A stretch of 32,499 nucleotides of DNA from Candidatus Poribacteria bacterium (GCA_007571305.1 RKRR01000106.1:1-32499); one strand, 5' to 3'; positions 1-8,545 are shown, counted from the stretch's first letter. A program made the numbers and translations. The notes: generated from the letters alone by a model not told the origin.

Positions 1-2
1 GC

Positions 3-2315
3 ACCGGGTTTGTGTTGTGGCTCGTGCCCACCAAAGCCATCTATACACAAACGTGGAACGCCTTCAACAATAAAGAACATCCATACCGACAGATACTGGA
101 GATGGCATCCGGGAGGCGTGTCAAACTGCTGGAAAAAGATAGCCTATTTACACAGCAAGACATTGAAAATTATCTCTGTGTCATGCTCCTCATGCTGCCC
201 GCTGCCAACCGACAGAAGAATAAGGAATTTCTGAAGATATTCCGCGATACAAGCGGCTATGCCTCCTTTTTCCCCATCGAAGACGATATCAGGGACCATC
301 AGGCACTGGTCGAAAAGCACCCGGATTTAGAGACAGCAGCGGCAGATAGTATCTCACAACCCCGCCTCACCGTAAACCCCGCAGATAGTCTTATCAAACA
401 GAGCCTTTTCAATGTGCTGAAACTGCTACGCCCAACCGTGATTTTAGATGAAGCACACAAGGCTTACGGGAGCAAAAAACGCAAAAAAAGCCAGCAGTTT
501 ATCGAAAACCAGCAGTTTGTCGCCGCTGTGAACCGTCTCAACCCGCGCTTTGTACTGGAACTCTCCGCCACCCCCAAACTTGGCATCAGCAATATCCTCG
601 TCAACATCACAGGTGCCGCACTCAAGGACGAAGAGATGATAAAACTCCCGATTCAACTTCGGAACTTCCCGAATTCGGATTGGAAATATACGCTGGCACA
701 GACGAAAACAGAACGCGACAGACTTGAAGAAGCCGCACAACAGTTTCAGTCCGCAGAAAACCGCAGCATTCGTCCTATTGCTGTGATTCGTGTAGATCGC
801 ACCGGCAAAAACCAGCGTGACGGCATGCGGGTGCATGCCGAAGATGCTCGCGAAGAACTTACCAACGTCTTGAAAGTGCCAGCAGAACAGATCAAAGTGA
901 AATCATCAACACAAGATGAGCTCGAGGGCATAGACCTGATGAGCCCGCTCTGTCCTGTCCGTTATATCATTACCAAAGATGCCCTAAAGGAAGGATGGGA
1001 CTGCTCGTTTGCTTATCTCTTGGCACTCCTTGACAACACGACTGCGGCGACAGCGATGACCCAGCTCATCGGCAGAGTGATGCGTCAACCCTACGCCCGT
1101 GCGACAGGAGATTCTCTGTTAGATAGTTGTTATATCCTCTGCTACAATCAGCAAGTCGGCACGGCTGTTGAGAACGTGAAAAAAGGCCTAGAAGCAGAAG
1201 GATTGACAGGACTTGCCCAATTCGTTGAAAGTTCTGGAGAAGAACGCGTACAGAAAACCATCACACGCAGACCAACCTACAAATCCGTGGATATCTTTCT
1301 GCCGCAGGTACGGCATAAGCACGGAAATGAGTGGCAACTCCTCAATTATGAACGCGACATCCTTAGTGCAATAGATTGGGTGCAGCTCGATGCGGTCGCA
1401 CCTGTCAGTTTGGATGATACCTTGCAACTTCAGGAGATACGCGCGACTCTCCACCTCCAAGATGAAACAGTGGTTGACACGCACCAGCAAGTGCGGACGA
1501 CACAGTCCCGGCACCCAGAAGTCGCCTTTTTCGTTCGGCGTTTAGTTGATGTGCTGCCGAACCCGTGGCAGGCTGCGCGCATCGTCAAAGAAACGCTAGC
1601 AGGTTATCGCGAAAGCGGTACGGATGAGCAGGCCTTGTTTGCCAATCGTCTCTATCTCTCTGAGTACTTAAAACGGTGTTTGCAAGAGCGTATTGAGCAA
1701 CTGGCCGAAACCGTTTTCCGCGAGAAGTTGGGCAATGACAAAATTAAGTTTAGCCTTGAAACAGATATCGCTTTGAATTACGAGTTGGAAAAGACGCTGA
1801 TGGTTAGCCTCACGTCCGATGCAACTCGCTTGACAGGGGAGTTTGACATGCCGTTGCAGCTCAGCCTCTTTGAACCGGTATATGAAGCGGAATTCAACGG
1901 TTTAGAAAAAGATTTCGCGTTGTATCTCGAGGATAAGGAGGCACTCCGGTGGTGGCATCGGATAGCGGCGAAGCAGGGGTATTTCTTGCAAGGGTGGCGG
2001 CGCGACAGGGTGTATCCCGATTTCATTGCGTGTGTACAAGGACAAAAGCGTGAACAGCAGCGGGTACTGATATTTGAAACGAAAGGGCAGCAACTCGCAG
2101 GCAATAGCGATACCATTTACAAGGAAAAATTGCTCAAGACGTTAGAAGAAGCGTATGGAAAATCGCGTGAACATGGCGAGGTGAAAGCCATCGGTCCAAA
2201 CAATACAGCTATGTCTTTTCGTATGCTCTTTGAAGACTCGTGGCGTGAGACAGTGAATGAAACTCTAACAGATAGCGGAGAAAAATATATCCCTAATCGC
2301 GTGAAATATGACTAA
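3..2315 (+). CDS. res: Type III restriction endonuclease Res subunit, 5'-truncated by the window edge
   Basis: Helicase-nuclease subunit of a type III restriction-modification system, which translocates on DNA with ATP and cuts together with a Mod methyltransferase. The frame is already open at base 3, so the first in-frame GTG (base 12) is not the true start; Walker A and the N-terminal part lie outside the window. Visible parts in order: the 'VPTKAIYTQT' segment typical of Res, the DEAH box (bases 447-458, VILDEAHKAYG), motif III 'ELSATPK', motif VI 'LIGRVMRQPYARATG', and a C-terminal PD-(D/E)xK nuclease core with 'YPDF' and 'FETKG'. About 770 residues are visible, and Res proteins are usually 900-1000. 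The reading frame is intact to the TAA. It converges on the minus-strand dehydrogenase gene, whose stop is 16 bp away. Its mod partner should lie to the left, outside the window. Family assignment is firm; activity is unknown. Confidence 0.92.
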   Translation, partial: TGFVLWLVPTKAIYTQTWNAFNNKEHPYRQILEMASGRRVKLLEKDSLFTQQDIENYLCVMLLMLPAANRQKNKEFLKIFRDTSGYASFFPIEDDIRDHQALVEKHPDLETAAADSISQPRLTVNPADSLIKQSLFNVLKLLRPTVILDEAHKAYGSKKRKKSQQFIENQQFVAAVNRLNPRFVLELSATPKLGISNILVNITGAALKDEEMIKLPIQLRNFPNSDWKYTLAQTKTERDRLEEAAQQFQSAENRSIRPIAVIRVDRTGKNQRDGMRVHAEDAREELTNVLKVPAEQIKVKSSTQDELEGIDLMSPLCPVRYIITKDALKEGWDCSFAYLLALLDNTTAATAMTQLIGRVMRQPYARATGDSLLDSCYILCYNQQVGTAVENVKKGLEAEGLTGLAQFVESSGEERVQKTITRRPTYKSVDIFLPQVRHKHGNEWQLLNYERDILSAIDWVQLDAVAPVSLDDTLQLQEIRATLHLQDETVVDTHQQVRTTQSRHPEVAFFVRRLVDVLPNPWQAARIVKETLAGYRESGTDEQALFANRLYLSEYLKRCLQERIEQLAETVFREKLGNDKIKFSLETDIALNYELEKTLMVSLTSDATRLTGEFDMPLQLSLFEPVYEAEFNGLEKDFALYLEDKEALRWWHRIAAKQGYFLQGWRRDRVYPDFIACVQGQKREQQRVLIFETKGQQLAGNSDTIYKEKLLKTLEEAYGKSREHGEVKAIGPNNTAMSFRMLFEDSWRETVNETLTDSGEKYIPNRVKYD

Positions 2316-2331
2316 ACTGAACGCAGGGCGT

Positions 2332-3315
2332 TTAGATTTCGTACCGTACCAATTTCCGGGCTGCATCGACAATCTGCTCCGCGTCTGGGATAACGAAGTT
2401 CTCCATCACAGGTGCGAAAGGCACAGGCACGGGCGCAGCAGCGACCCGTTCAATCGGTGCATCCAGATAATCAAAGGCTTCGCGCACGACAAGCGCGGCG
2501 ATCTCCGCACCGAACCCTGCCCTGCCGACCGCTTCGTGTGCGATAAGCAACCGATTCGTTTTCCGGACAGAATCGAGAATACTGTCTTTGTCAAGGGGCA
2601 TCAATGTCCGCGGATCAATGACTTCAGCAGAGATCCCCTCAGCAGCAAGTGTATCCGCAGCGGTAAGTGCGTTTAAAACCATCCGTGATGTCGCAAGAAT
2701 TGTCACATCTTCACCCTCACGTTTGACATCCGCTACGCCTAATGGAATTGTATATTCTTCCTCAGGGATCTCCCCCTCTTCTGTGTAGAGGAGTTTGTGC
2801 TCAATAAACATAATCGGATTGTCGTCCCGGATAGCTGTTTTCAACAAGCCTTTCGCGTCGTAGGGCGTAGAGGGCATCACGACGAGCAGTCCTGGGATAT
2901 GCACGAACCATGCTTCAAGGCTTTGGGCATGCTGCGCCGCAGAGGATCGACCTGCGCCTCCCTGCGTCCGAATCACGAGTGGCACATCCAACTGCCCACC
3001 CACCATATAACGGATTTTCGCGACTTGGTTCACGATCTGGTCCATACCCACGGCTGTGAAGTCGATGTACATCAACTCTGCAACGGGACGCATTCCTGTA
3101 ACCGCCGCGCCGAGTGCAGTTCCGATGATAGCGGCTTCCGAGATCGGCGTGTTTCGGATTCGGTCTTTCCCGAATTCTTCAAACAGCCCGTCTGTCACTT
3201 TGTAGGCACCGCCGTACTCAGCGATATCCTCACCCATCAGAAAAACGGCATCATCGCGCTCCATCTCCTCTACGAGTGCTTCCTTGAGCGCGTCGCGATA
3301 CGTAATTGTCTTCAT
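2332..3315 (-). CDS. pdhB: Pyruvate/2-oxoacid dehydrogenase E1 component, beta subunit
   Basis: Beta subunit of a thiamine-diphosphate-dependent 2-oxoacid dehydrogenase E1 heterotetramer, which decarboxylates pyruvate or a branched-chain oxoacid and passes the acyl group to E2 lipoate. The 327-residue length is standard for stand-alone E1-beta. It opens with 'YRDALKEAL', then 'GEDIAEYGGAYKVT' and 'NTPISEAAIIG' of the pyrimidine-binding domain, 'RTQGGAGRSSAAQHAQSLE' in the middle, and a transketolase C-terminal domain with 'VIDPRTLMPLD' and 'GFGAEIAA'. The ATG has a good ribosome site (AAGGAG) about five bases upstream. Unusually, no E1-alpha, E2 or E3 gene is next to it: the upstream same-strand gene is an aminotransferase 54 bp away. 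Whether the substrate is pyruvate, acetoin or a branched-chain acid cannot be told from the sequence, so the symbol is provisional. Confidence 0.9.
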   Translation of the reverse strand: MKTITYRDALKEALVEEMERDDAVFLMGEDIAEYGGAYKVTDGLFEEFGKDRIRNTPISEAAIIGTALGAAVTGMRPVAELMYIDFTAVGMDQIVNQVAKIRYMVGGQLDVPLVIRTQGGAGRSSAAQHAQSLEAWFVHIPGLLVVMPSTPYDAKGLLKTAIRDDNPIMFIEHKLLYTEEGEIPEEEYTIPLGVADVKREGEDVTILATSRMVLNALTAADTLAAEGISAEVIDPRTLMPLDKDSILDSVRKTNRLLIAHEAVGRAGFGAEIAALVVREAFDYLDAPIERVAAAPVPVPFAPVMENFVIPDAEQIVDAARKLVRYEI

Positions 3316-3350
3316 TCATTCTCCTTTACTGATATACCACAGACCGGTGA

Positions 3351-3376
3351 GCAGGCATAAAGCCCGCTCCTACAAT
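3351..3376. repeat. Short palindromic intergenic repeat (REP-like)
   Basis: GAGCAGGC-ATAAA-GCCCGCTC forms an imperfect 8-bp stem in the 54-bp gap between the two minus-strand genes. There is no T-tract on either side, so it is more like a REP-type palindrome than a terminator. It could still affect the stability of a joint transcript. Confidence 0.4.
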
Positions 3377-4716
3377 GTCTTTTCTGCCTTCAGCCATTCA
3401 AGCGTCTGCGCAAACCCTGTGCCTGTTTCTGTAATGTCTTCCTCCGTGTGGGCTGCAGTTGTCATTCCACCATTACTGGCAAGGTCAATCCCGTTGAGCA
3501 GTAGACCACACCGGAGACGCATCAGGATGTCAGCGTCGTTACTCCCTTTCAGTTTCCGATAATCCCATCTGTATGGATCGAAGTCCGAAGTCCGCATCCC
3601 CTTTTCACCGTGTCCGACGAGCAATCTAATCCCTGAAAATTCACCGTAAGCGACCCAGTCCAGTTCATAGTCATCAATGACACTGTTCAGTTCGGCTCGA
3701 AGACGTGCTGCTGTATGATTCGCCTGTTTGTTCGGTTCACCTGTCTTGACTAAGTTAAGCATTGCGATGCCTGCAGCGGCAGAGAGTGGATTCGCATTAA
3801 AGGTGCCGGGATGCGGCATTTTCAAGCCGTCGCGTTCCGACTTCATAGAAATGAGTTCAAGCACCTCCGTTTTTCCAGCAAGCGCACCACCCGGAAGCCC
3901 GCCTGCCAAGATCTTCGCCAGCGTCGTCATATCCGGTGTGACGTTGTAATGTGCTTGTGCGCCGCCGGGTGAGACTCGGAAACCGGTGATGACTTCGTCA
4001 AAGATCAGAAGAACACCGTATGCCTCCGTCAATTCACGGAGTTGCTTCAAAAAGGCCCCGTTTGTAGGGACAGTCCCGAAAGATGCTCCGGTCGGTTCGA
4101 GGATGACACAGGCAACATCTTGGTCCGTTTTCAACAGTGTCTCAACCGTGTCAATGTCGTTAGGTGGACATAGCAGGGTTGTCTCTTTTATTTCCTGCGG
4201 GATACCGGGAACGCTCATGTCAAAAGGCGGATACGCGCCTAAGATGACGCTGTCATGCCAACCGTGGAAATGCCCGGCAAATTTCAGCACCTTATTCTTA
4301 CCTGTATAGGTACGGGCAAGCCGGATCGCCATCAGCGTCGCCTCCGTTCCAGAGCTGACGAATCGGACGCGCTCCGCTGATGGAATCAACTGCATCACGA
4401 GTGAACCCCATTCCATCTCCAAGGGGTGGCACGCGCCGTAGTGCGTTCCGCGATGCATCTGTGCTGTTACCGCTTCCACAACTTCCGGCGGATTGTGTCC
4501 GAGGAGGAGTGCCCCATGTCCTGCCCAATAGTCAATAAACTGCTTGTCTTGGAGTCCCCATTTTTTTGATCCATCGGCGCGCGTGATATAAACCGGAAAA
4601 GGAGCCATATAACGTCCATCATGCGTTACACCATCCGGGAAGAGATGATTTGCGGCATGGGACATTTCTCGATCTTTGGCAAAAGTCTTTTGGTAGCGTT
4701 CTAAAATGGTGTGCAT
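3370..4716 (-). CDS. HemL-like class III aminotransferase (glutamate-1-semialdehyde aminomutase family)
   Basis: PLP enzyme of the class III aminotransferase fold. Seen directly: 'SSGTEATLMAIRLAR' (phosphate-binding part), 'FAGHFHGWHD', 'LIFDEVITGFRV' (Asp contacting the pyridine nitrogen), and 'TTLAKILAGGLPGG' with the Schiff-base lysine at about residue 268, close to Lys265 of E. coli HemL. The chosen start is the ATG at 4716 (MHTILERY), which has GAGG eight bases upstream; an ATG at 4761 in the same frame would add 15 residues without a ribosome site. Length is 448 residues. True HemL acts in tetrapyrrole synthesis, but no other heme gene is near, and many relatives with this sequence style act on other amino acids. 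The family is certain; the exact reaction is not. Confidence 0.82.
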   Translation of the reverse strand: MHTILERYQKTFAKDREMSHAANHLFPDGVTHDGRYMAPFPVYITRADGSKKWGLQDKQFIDYWAGHGALLLGHNPPEVVEAVTAQMHRGTHYGACHPLEMEWGSLVMQLIPSAERVRFVSSGTEATLMAIRLARTYTGKNKVLKFAGHFHGWHDSVILGAYPPFDMSVPGIPQEIKETTLLCPPNDIDTVETLLKTDQDVACVILEPTGASFGTVPTNGAFLKQLRELTEAYGVLLIFDEVITGFRVSPGGAQAHYNVTPDMTTLAKILAGGLPGGALAGKTEVLELISMKSERDGLKMPHPGTFNANPLSAAAGIAMLNLVKTGEPNKQANHTAARLRAELNSVIDDYELDWVAYGEFSGIRLLVGHGEKGMRTSDFDPYRWDYRKLKGSNDADILMRLRCGLLLNGIDLASNGGMTTAAHTEEDITETGTGFAQTLEWLKAEKTL

Positions 4717-4793
4717 CTTTTTCGCCTCGCTTTTTTCGGTGTTTACGAATAAGTATATCATACTTCCATTTTATTTTTTTTTAATTTTCCCGT

Positions 4794-4822
4794 TTGACAT
4801 CTCCTTCGAGACATAGTATAAT
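4794..4822 (+). promoter_or_regulatory. Sigma70 promoter for argJ, near-perfect consensus
   Basis: TTGACA (4794-4799), 17-bp spacer, TATAAT (4817-4822): both hexamers are full consensus, with a T-rich tract just upstream. The predicted start of transcription is near 4829, giving a leader of about 25 bases containing the AAGGAG ribosome site (4841-4846) of argJ. Confidence 0.85.
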
Positions 4823-4852
4823 TTCCCTACACTATTACCCAAGGAGCAGTTC

Positions 4853-6058
4853 ATGAAACAGATAGATGGTGGAATTACCGCGGTTGACGGTATCCGCGCG
4901 GCAGGTCTTCATGCTGGCATTAAAGCAGCAGGTGCGAAGGACGTAGCACTCATCGTTACCGATGCCCCAGCGATTGCCGCCGGAGTCTTCACAAAAAACA
5001 GCGTCACCGCCGCACCTGTTCTTGTCTGTCGCGATCATCTCAGCGATGGACGCGCACAAGCCGTTATCGTCAATAGTGGGAACGCCAATGCCTGCACAGG
5101 CGAGGTCGGCATGGCGAACGCACGGCGGATGGCGGACGCAACCGCAGAACAGCTCGGTATCGACGCAAACCTCGTTCTTGTCTCCTCTACCGGTGTTATC
5201 GGACAGCAATTGCCGATGGACAAAATCGAAAGTGGGATCCAAGCCGCCGCAAGTGCGCTCAACACCGAAGGGGATGCTGATGCCGCTGAAGCGATTATGA
5301 CAACGGATACACATCCGAAATCTGTCGCCGTAGAGATCGAAATTGATGGGACATCCGTGCGGATTGGCGGGATTGCGAAAGGCTCAGGGATGATCGCACC
5401 CAATATGGCGACGATGCTCTCCTATCTGACCACGGATGCACGAATCGATGCTGAGACGCTCCAAGCTGCCCTAAATCATGTCGTAGATGATACATACAAT
5501 CTTTTGACGATTGATACCGATCGTAGCACGAATGACACAGTGCTGATTTTCGCGACCGGACATGCCGATAACACCGAGATTGTTGCAGCAGACGGGAAAA
5601 ACTACGATGCCTTTTGTGAGGGATTGCAGTTCGTTTGCACCGAATTGGTGAAGATGCTCGCCCGCGACGGGGAAGGTGCTACAAAACTCGTTGAGGTGAT
5701 AGTCAAGCACGCCAAAAATCGAGATGATGCCGAAAAAGCGGCGCGTGCCGTTGCAGAATCACCACTCGTCAAAACCGCCATTTTCGCGAACGATGCCAAT
5801 TGGGGACGGATTATGATGGCGATCGGAAAATCAGGGGCAGAATTCGACCCGTATCAAGTGGATGTCTGGCTTGCGGATTATAGACTCGTCAAGAACGGGA
5901 TGGACGCTGGGTACGATGAAGACAAAGCCACCACTCTGTTCTCCCAGGATCCCGTGCGTATCACGATTGACCTTCGTGCTGGTGACAGAGAAATAACGAT
6001 GTGGACCTGCGATTATTCTTACGATTATATCCGAATCAATGCCGACTATCGGACTTAA
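4853..6058 (+). CDS. argJ: Bifunctional glutamate N-acetyltransferase / amino-acid acetyltransferase
   Basis: ArgJ recycles the acetyl group from N-acetylornithine to glutamate and may also make N-acetylglutamate from acetyl-CoA, in cytoplasmic arginine synthesis. The proenzyme of 401 residues self-cleaves before a threonine: the site 'APNMATML' is present, with Thr187 (codon 5411-5413) as the new N-terminal nucleophile. Other family marks are 'GVFTKNSV', 'NSGNANACTG', 'GIAKGSGMIAP', 'NDANWGRI' and the C-terminal 'YDYIRINADYRT'. Start: ATG with AAGGAG six bases upstream, directly behind a consensus promoter. No other arg gene is adjacent, so it is probably monocistronic. The intact length and cleavage site make this a secure call; whether it is bifunctional or only an ornithine acetyltransferase is not visible. 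Confidence 0.95.
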   Translation: MKQIDGGITAVDGIRAAGLHAGIKAAGAKDVALIVTDAPAIAAGVFTKNSVTAAPVLVCRDHLSDGRAQAVIVNSGNANACTGEVGMANARRMADATAEQLGIDANLVLVSSTGVIGQQLPMDKIESGIQAAASALNTEGDADAAEAIMTTDTHPKSVAVEIEIDGTSVRIGGIAKGSGMIAPNMATMLSYLTTDARIDAETLQAALNHVVDDTYNLLTIDTDRSTNDTVLIFATGHADNTEIVAADGKNYDAFCEGLQFVCTELVKMLARDGEGATKLVEVIVKHAKNRDDAEKAARAVAESPLVKTAIFANDANWGRIMMAIGKSGAEFDPYQVDVWLADYRLVKNGMDAGYDEDKATTLFSQDPVRITIDLRAGDREITMWTCDYSYDYIRINADYRT

Positions 6059-6085
6059 TGTGTTGCACACCTTGGGGCTGTCAAA

Positions 6086-6110
6086 GAATTTTGTCAAAAA
6101 TTCAAATTTT
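6086..6110 (+). terminator. Possible weak AT-rich terminator after argJ
   Basis: GAATTTT-GTCA-AAAATTC forms a 7-bp stem, followed by AAATTTTTG. The stem is AT-rich and weak. The position, 28 bases after the argJ stop and before the tRNA promoter, is suitable. Confidence 0.35.
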
Positions 6111-6133
6111 TGTTATTTTAACCGAAAATTAAC

Positions 6134-6162
6134 TTGACATTCAAAAACAAATATATTAAACT
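6134..6162 (+). promoter_or_regulatory. Sigma70 promoter for the tRNA cluster
   Basis: TTGACA (6134-6139), 17-bp spacer, TAAACT (6157-6162). The -35 is full consensus and the -10 matches four of six. It lies about 50 bases upstream of tRNA-Gly, as expected for a short precursor leader. Confidence 0.6.
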
Positions 6163-6213
6163 ATATATGCTTTCGAGAAGGGCAATCTCTTTTGCATGAG
6201 TTGTCAAAATGAT

Positions 6214-6288
6214 GCGGGAGTAGCTCAGTGGTAGAGCTCCACCTTGCCAAGGTGGAGGTCGCGAGTTCAAATCTCGTCTCCCGCTCCA
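6214..6288 (+). tRNA. tRNA-Gly (anticodon GCC)
   Basis: Acceptor GCGGGAG pairs with CTCCCGC. The anticodon stem CCACC/GGTGG holds the loop TTGCCAA with anticodon GCC at 6246-6248. The T-loop TTCAAAT is present, the discriminator is T, and a 3' CCA is encoded. First gene of a three-tRNA cluster; 8 bp separate it from tRNA-Cys. Confidence 0.97.
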
Positions 6289-6296
6289 TCTTCTAT

Positions 6297-6371
6297 GGTG
6301 GCGTAGCCAAGTGGTAAGGCCAGAGTCTGCAAAACTCTTATTCGTCGGTTCGATTCCGACCGCCACCTCCA
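6297..6371 (+). tRNA. tRNA-Cys (anticodon GCA)
   Basis: Acceptor GGTGGCG pairs with CGCCACC. The anticodon stem AGAGT/ACTCT holds the loop CTGCAAA with anticodon GCA at 6329-6331. The T-arm contains GGTTCGATTCC, the discriminator is T, and a 3' CCA is encoded. Confidence 0.97.
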
Positions 6372-6388
6372 TTCTTTTCTCTTGAAAC

Positions 6389-6462
6389 GGGCGGTTAGCT
6401 CAGGTGGCTAGAGCGTTTGCTTGACATGCAAGAGGTCACAGGTTCAAGTCCTGTACCGCCCA
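6389..6462 (+). tRNA. tRNA-Val (anticodon GAC)
   Basis: Acceptor GGGCGGT pairs with ACCGCCC. The anticodon loop TTGACAT has anticodon GAC at 6423-6425. The T-arm has AGGTTCAAGTCCT, and the discriminator is A. Unlike the two tRNAs before it, the 3' CCA is not encoded (TCC follows), so it needs the CCA-adding enzyme. Confidence 0.96.
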
Positions 6463-6516
6463 TCCTTCCACAAATAATCTCCTCCAAAAATCAAGCACGC
6501 CTCCTCACGTTTTTTA

Positions 6517-6546
6517 TTGGCATTTCCCGTTTAAATCGTGTAGAAT
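6517..6546 (+). promoter_or_regulatory. Sigma70 promoter for thrS
   Basis: TTGGCA (6517-6522), 18-bp spacer, TAGAAT (6541-6546): five of six matches in both hexamers. It lies between tRNA-Val and thrS and would give a leader of about 85 bases. Confidence 0.6.
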
Positions 6547-6638
6547 TATTTCGTAAACAGTGTGAAAGAAAAAGACGTTAAGTCTATTAAAAACAATTTT
6601 GAGACCGATACGAATTGACATATAGAGAGTGAGCCGCA

Positions 6639-8426
6639 ATGCGTGAACCCAATCAACCTGAAGGTTACTTACAACGCCTACGTCATTCGACCGCGCACAT
6701 TATGGCGTATGCCGTACAACAACTATTCCCAGATGGCGAACGTACCGTTAGACTCGCAATCGGCCCCCCGATAGAGAACGAGTTCTACTACGATATGGAG
6801 GTACCACGCCCGATTACGCCCGACGACTTCCCTGAAATCGAAAAGCACATGAAGGCGATGATTAAATCCAATGTCCCCTTCCAGCAGGAAACCTGGGCCT
6901 ACGACGATGCTCGTGCATGGTTCGGCGAACGCGCTCAGAAATTCAAACTTGAATTAATCGATGGGATTTCGGATCGTGAAGTTAGTGCTACCGATGAAGG
7001 TGTTGACGAAGAAGGCGTTTCTATCTATCACAACGGTGATTTCACAGACCTTTGCAAGGGGCCGCACGTTGAAAAAACAGGCGAATGCCGACATTTCAAA
7101 CTGCTCCGCGTTTCAGGAGCCTATTGGCGCGGGGATAGCAACCGGGAGCAGTTGCAACGGATCTACGGCACCGCATGGGAGACTAAAGCCGACCTTCAGG
7201 CGTATTTGACACAACGCGAGGAAGCCGCCAAACGCGACCATCGTAAACTCGGACGCGAATTGGAACTCTTCCAGATGCATCCCGAATCCCCCGGCAGTGC
7301 GTTTTGGCTTCCCAAAGGTACACTCATTTACAACCTCCTCTCGGAAAAAGTGCGGAAACTCTATCTCAGTGAAGGCTATCAGGAGGTGCGGACACCGCTT
7401 ATCTACGATAGCAGTCTCTGGCAGACTTCCGGTCATTGGGAACATTTTAAAGACGATATGTTCCTCGTCGAAAGTGAGGAGGGTGGATCGATAAGCGCAC
7501 TCAAGCCGATGAACTGTCCAGCACACATGTTAATCTATAAAAGTGTTCGCCATAGTTATCGGGATCTACCCTATCGATTGCATGACCAAGGTGTGCTGCA
7601 CCGTAATGAAGCCACAGGGACATTGAGCGGTTTGTCGCGTGTGCGTCAGATGTGCCAAGATGACGCGCATAACTTCGTCACAGAGGCCCAAATCGCAGAT
7701 GAATATGAACGTATCCTTGGGCTCTTCCAACGCATCTACGGCACTTTCGATCTGCCATTCCGATGCGATTTCAGCACACGCAACCCTGAGAAGTTCATGG
7801 GTGATGTAGAAGTGTGGAATCGCGCCGAAATCATACTTGAGGATGTGTTAAAAAATAACCAGATCGACTACAGCATCGATCCTGGGGAAGCCGCGTTTTA
7901 CGGTCCTAAACTCGATTTTCAGGTTCGGGATTCACTCAACCGAGACGTTCAGTGTGCCACCGTGCAACTCGACTTCCAACTCCCTGAACGATTTGATTTA
8001 ATTTATGTCGCACCAGATGGCTCTGAAAAACGTCCTGTAGTTATCCACCGAGCAATTTGCGGGAGTTTTGAACGATTTATCGCGATGCTGATCGAGCACT
8101 ACGCCGGGGCATTTCCAACATGGCTTTCTCCTGTCCAGTGCGTTGTGATGACGATCAGTCAACGTTTCGTCGATTACGGCAGAGAGGTAGAACAACTCCT
8201 GTTGCAAAAAGGGTGTCGCGTCACACTGGACAATAGCGATGATAAGATTGGCGCGAAGATCCGTCAATCCCGCTTACAACGTGTGCCCTACATGTTAATT
8301 ATCGGTGAACGTGAACAGGAGAGCCGCACAGTCAGCGTCCGCAGCCGAGACGAAGGCGACATCGGTGCGATGGCACTTGATACTTTCGTCGACAAATTTG
8401 TTCAAGAAGCCGACTTAGACTTTTAA
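6639..8426 (+). CDS. thrS: Threonyl-tRNA synthetase lacking the N-terminal TGS domain
   Basis: Class II synthetase charging tRNA-Thr. Length is 595 residues; usual bacterial ThrRS is about 640. The missing part is the N-terminal TGS domain, because the protein begins almost at the editing domain (HSTAH, His16 and His20; 'CKGPHVEKTG' at about 139-148). The catalytic core is complete: the three zinc ligands are Cys293 (MNCPAHM), His344 (DDAHNF) and His470 (VVIHRA), each exactly 41 less than the E. coli numbering 334/385/511. Motif 2 is 'HRNEATGTLSGLSRVRQ', and a C-terminal anticodon-binding domain ends the protein. No upstream in-frame extension with TGS features is visible. The ribosome site is weak (GTGAG). 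It is preceded by three tRNA genes, none of them for threonine. Confidence 0.96.
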   Translation: MREPNQPEGYLQRLRHSTAHIMAYAVQQLFPDGERTVRLAIGPPIENEFYYDMEVPRPITPDDFPEIEKHMKAMIKSNVPFQQETWAYDDARAWFGERAQKFKLELIDGISDREVSATDEGVDEEGVSIYHNGDFTDLCKGPHVEKTGECRHFKLLRVSGAYWRGDSNREQLQRIYGTAWETKADLQAYLTQREEAAKRDHRKLGRELELFQMHPESPGSAFWLPKGTLIYNLLSEKVRKLYLSEGYQEVRTPLIYDSSLWQTSGHWEHFKDDMFLVESEEGGSISALKPMNCPAHMLIYKSVRHSYRDLPYRLHDQGVLHRNEATGTLSGLSRVRQMCQDDAHNFVTEAQIADEYERILGLFQRIYGTFDLPFRCDFSTRNPEKFMGDVEVWNRAEIILEDVLKNNQIDYSIDPGEAAFYGPKLDFQVRDSLNRDVQCATVQLDFQLPERFDLIYVAPDGSEKRPVVIHRAICGSFERFIAMLIEHYAGAFPTWLSPVQCVVMTISQRFVDYGREVEQLLLQKGCRVTLDNSDDKIGAKIRQSRLQRVPYMLIIGEREQESRTVSVRSRDEGDIGAMALDTFVDKFVQEADLDF

Positions 8427-8449
8427 TTATACCTCGCGGAGAAATAACA

Positions 8450-8478
8450 TAAGAATGGCTGATGAAGTGCCATTCTTA
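8450..8478 (+). terminator. Stem-loop after thrS (terminator-like, no T-tract)
   Basis: A perfect 10-bp stem (TAAGAATGGC / GCCATTCTTA, 8450-8459 and 8469-8478) with a 9-base loop, 23 bases after the thrS stop. No T-run follows, so it may be a factor-dependent terminator or a 3'-end stabiliser. Confidence 0.45.
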
Positions 8479-8545
8479 GCTCCGCTCTCTACTACGTTAC
8501 GGACTACGACAAGATAAATTTAAAAACCAAAAAGGAGCACACCGA

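Noticed and set aside
4835..5314. 159-codon minus-strand frame inside argJ
   Set aside because: Fully antisense to a secure gene; no family features and no ribosome site.
6118..6372. Minus-strand 84-codon frame across the tRNA cluster
   Set aside because: It reads the antisense of tRNA-Gly and tRNA-Cys ('[24 protein letters not shown]' type peptides are a well-known false gene over tRNAs).
6463..6638. T-box or other riboswitch before thrS
   Set aside because: No T-box sequence (TGGNACC) and no antiterminator-like structure in the leader.
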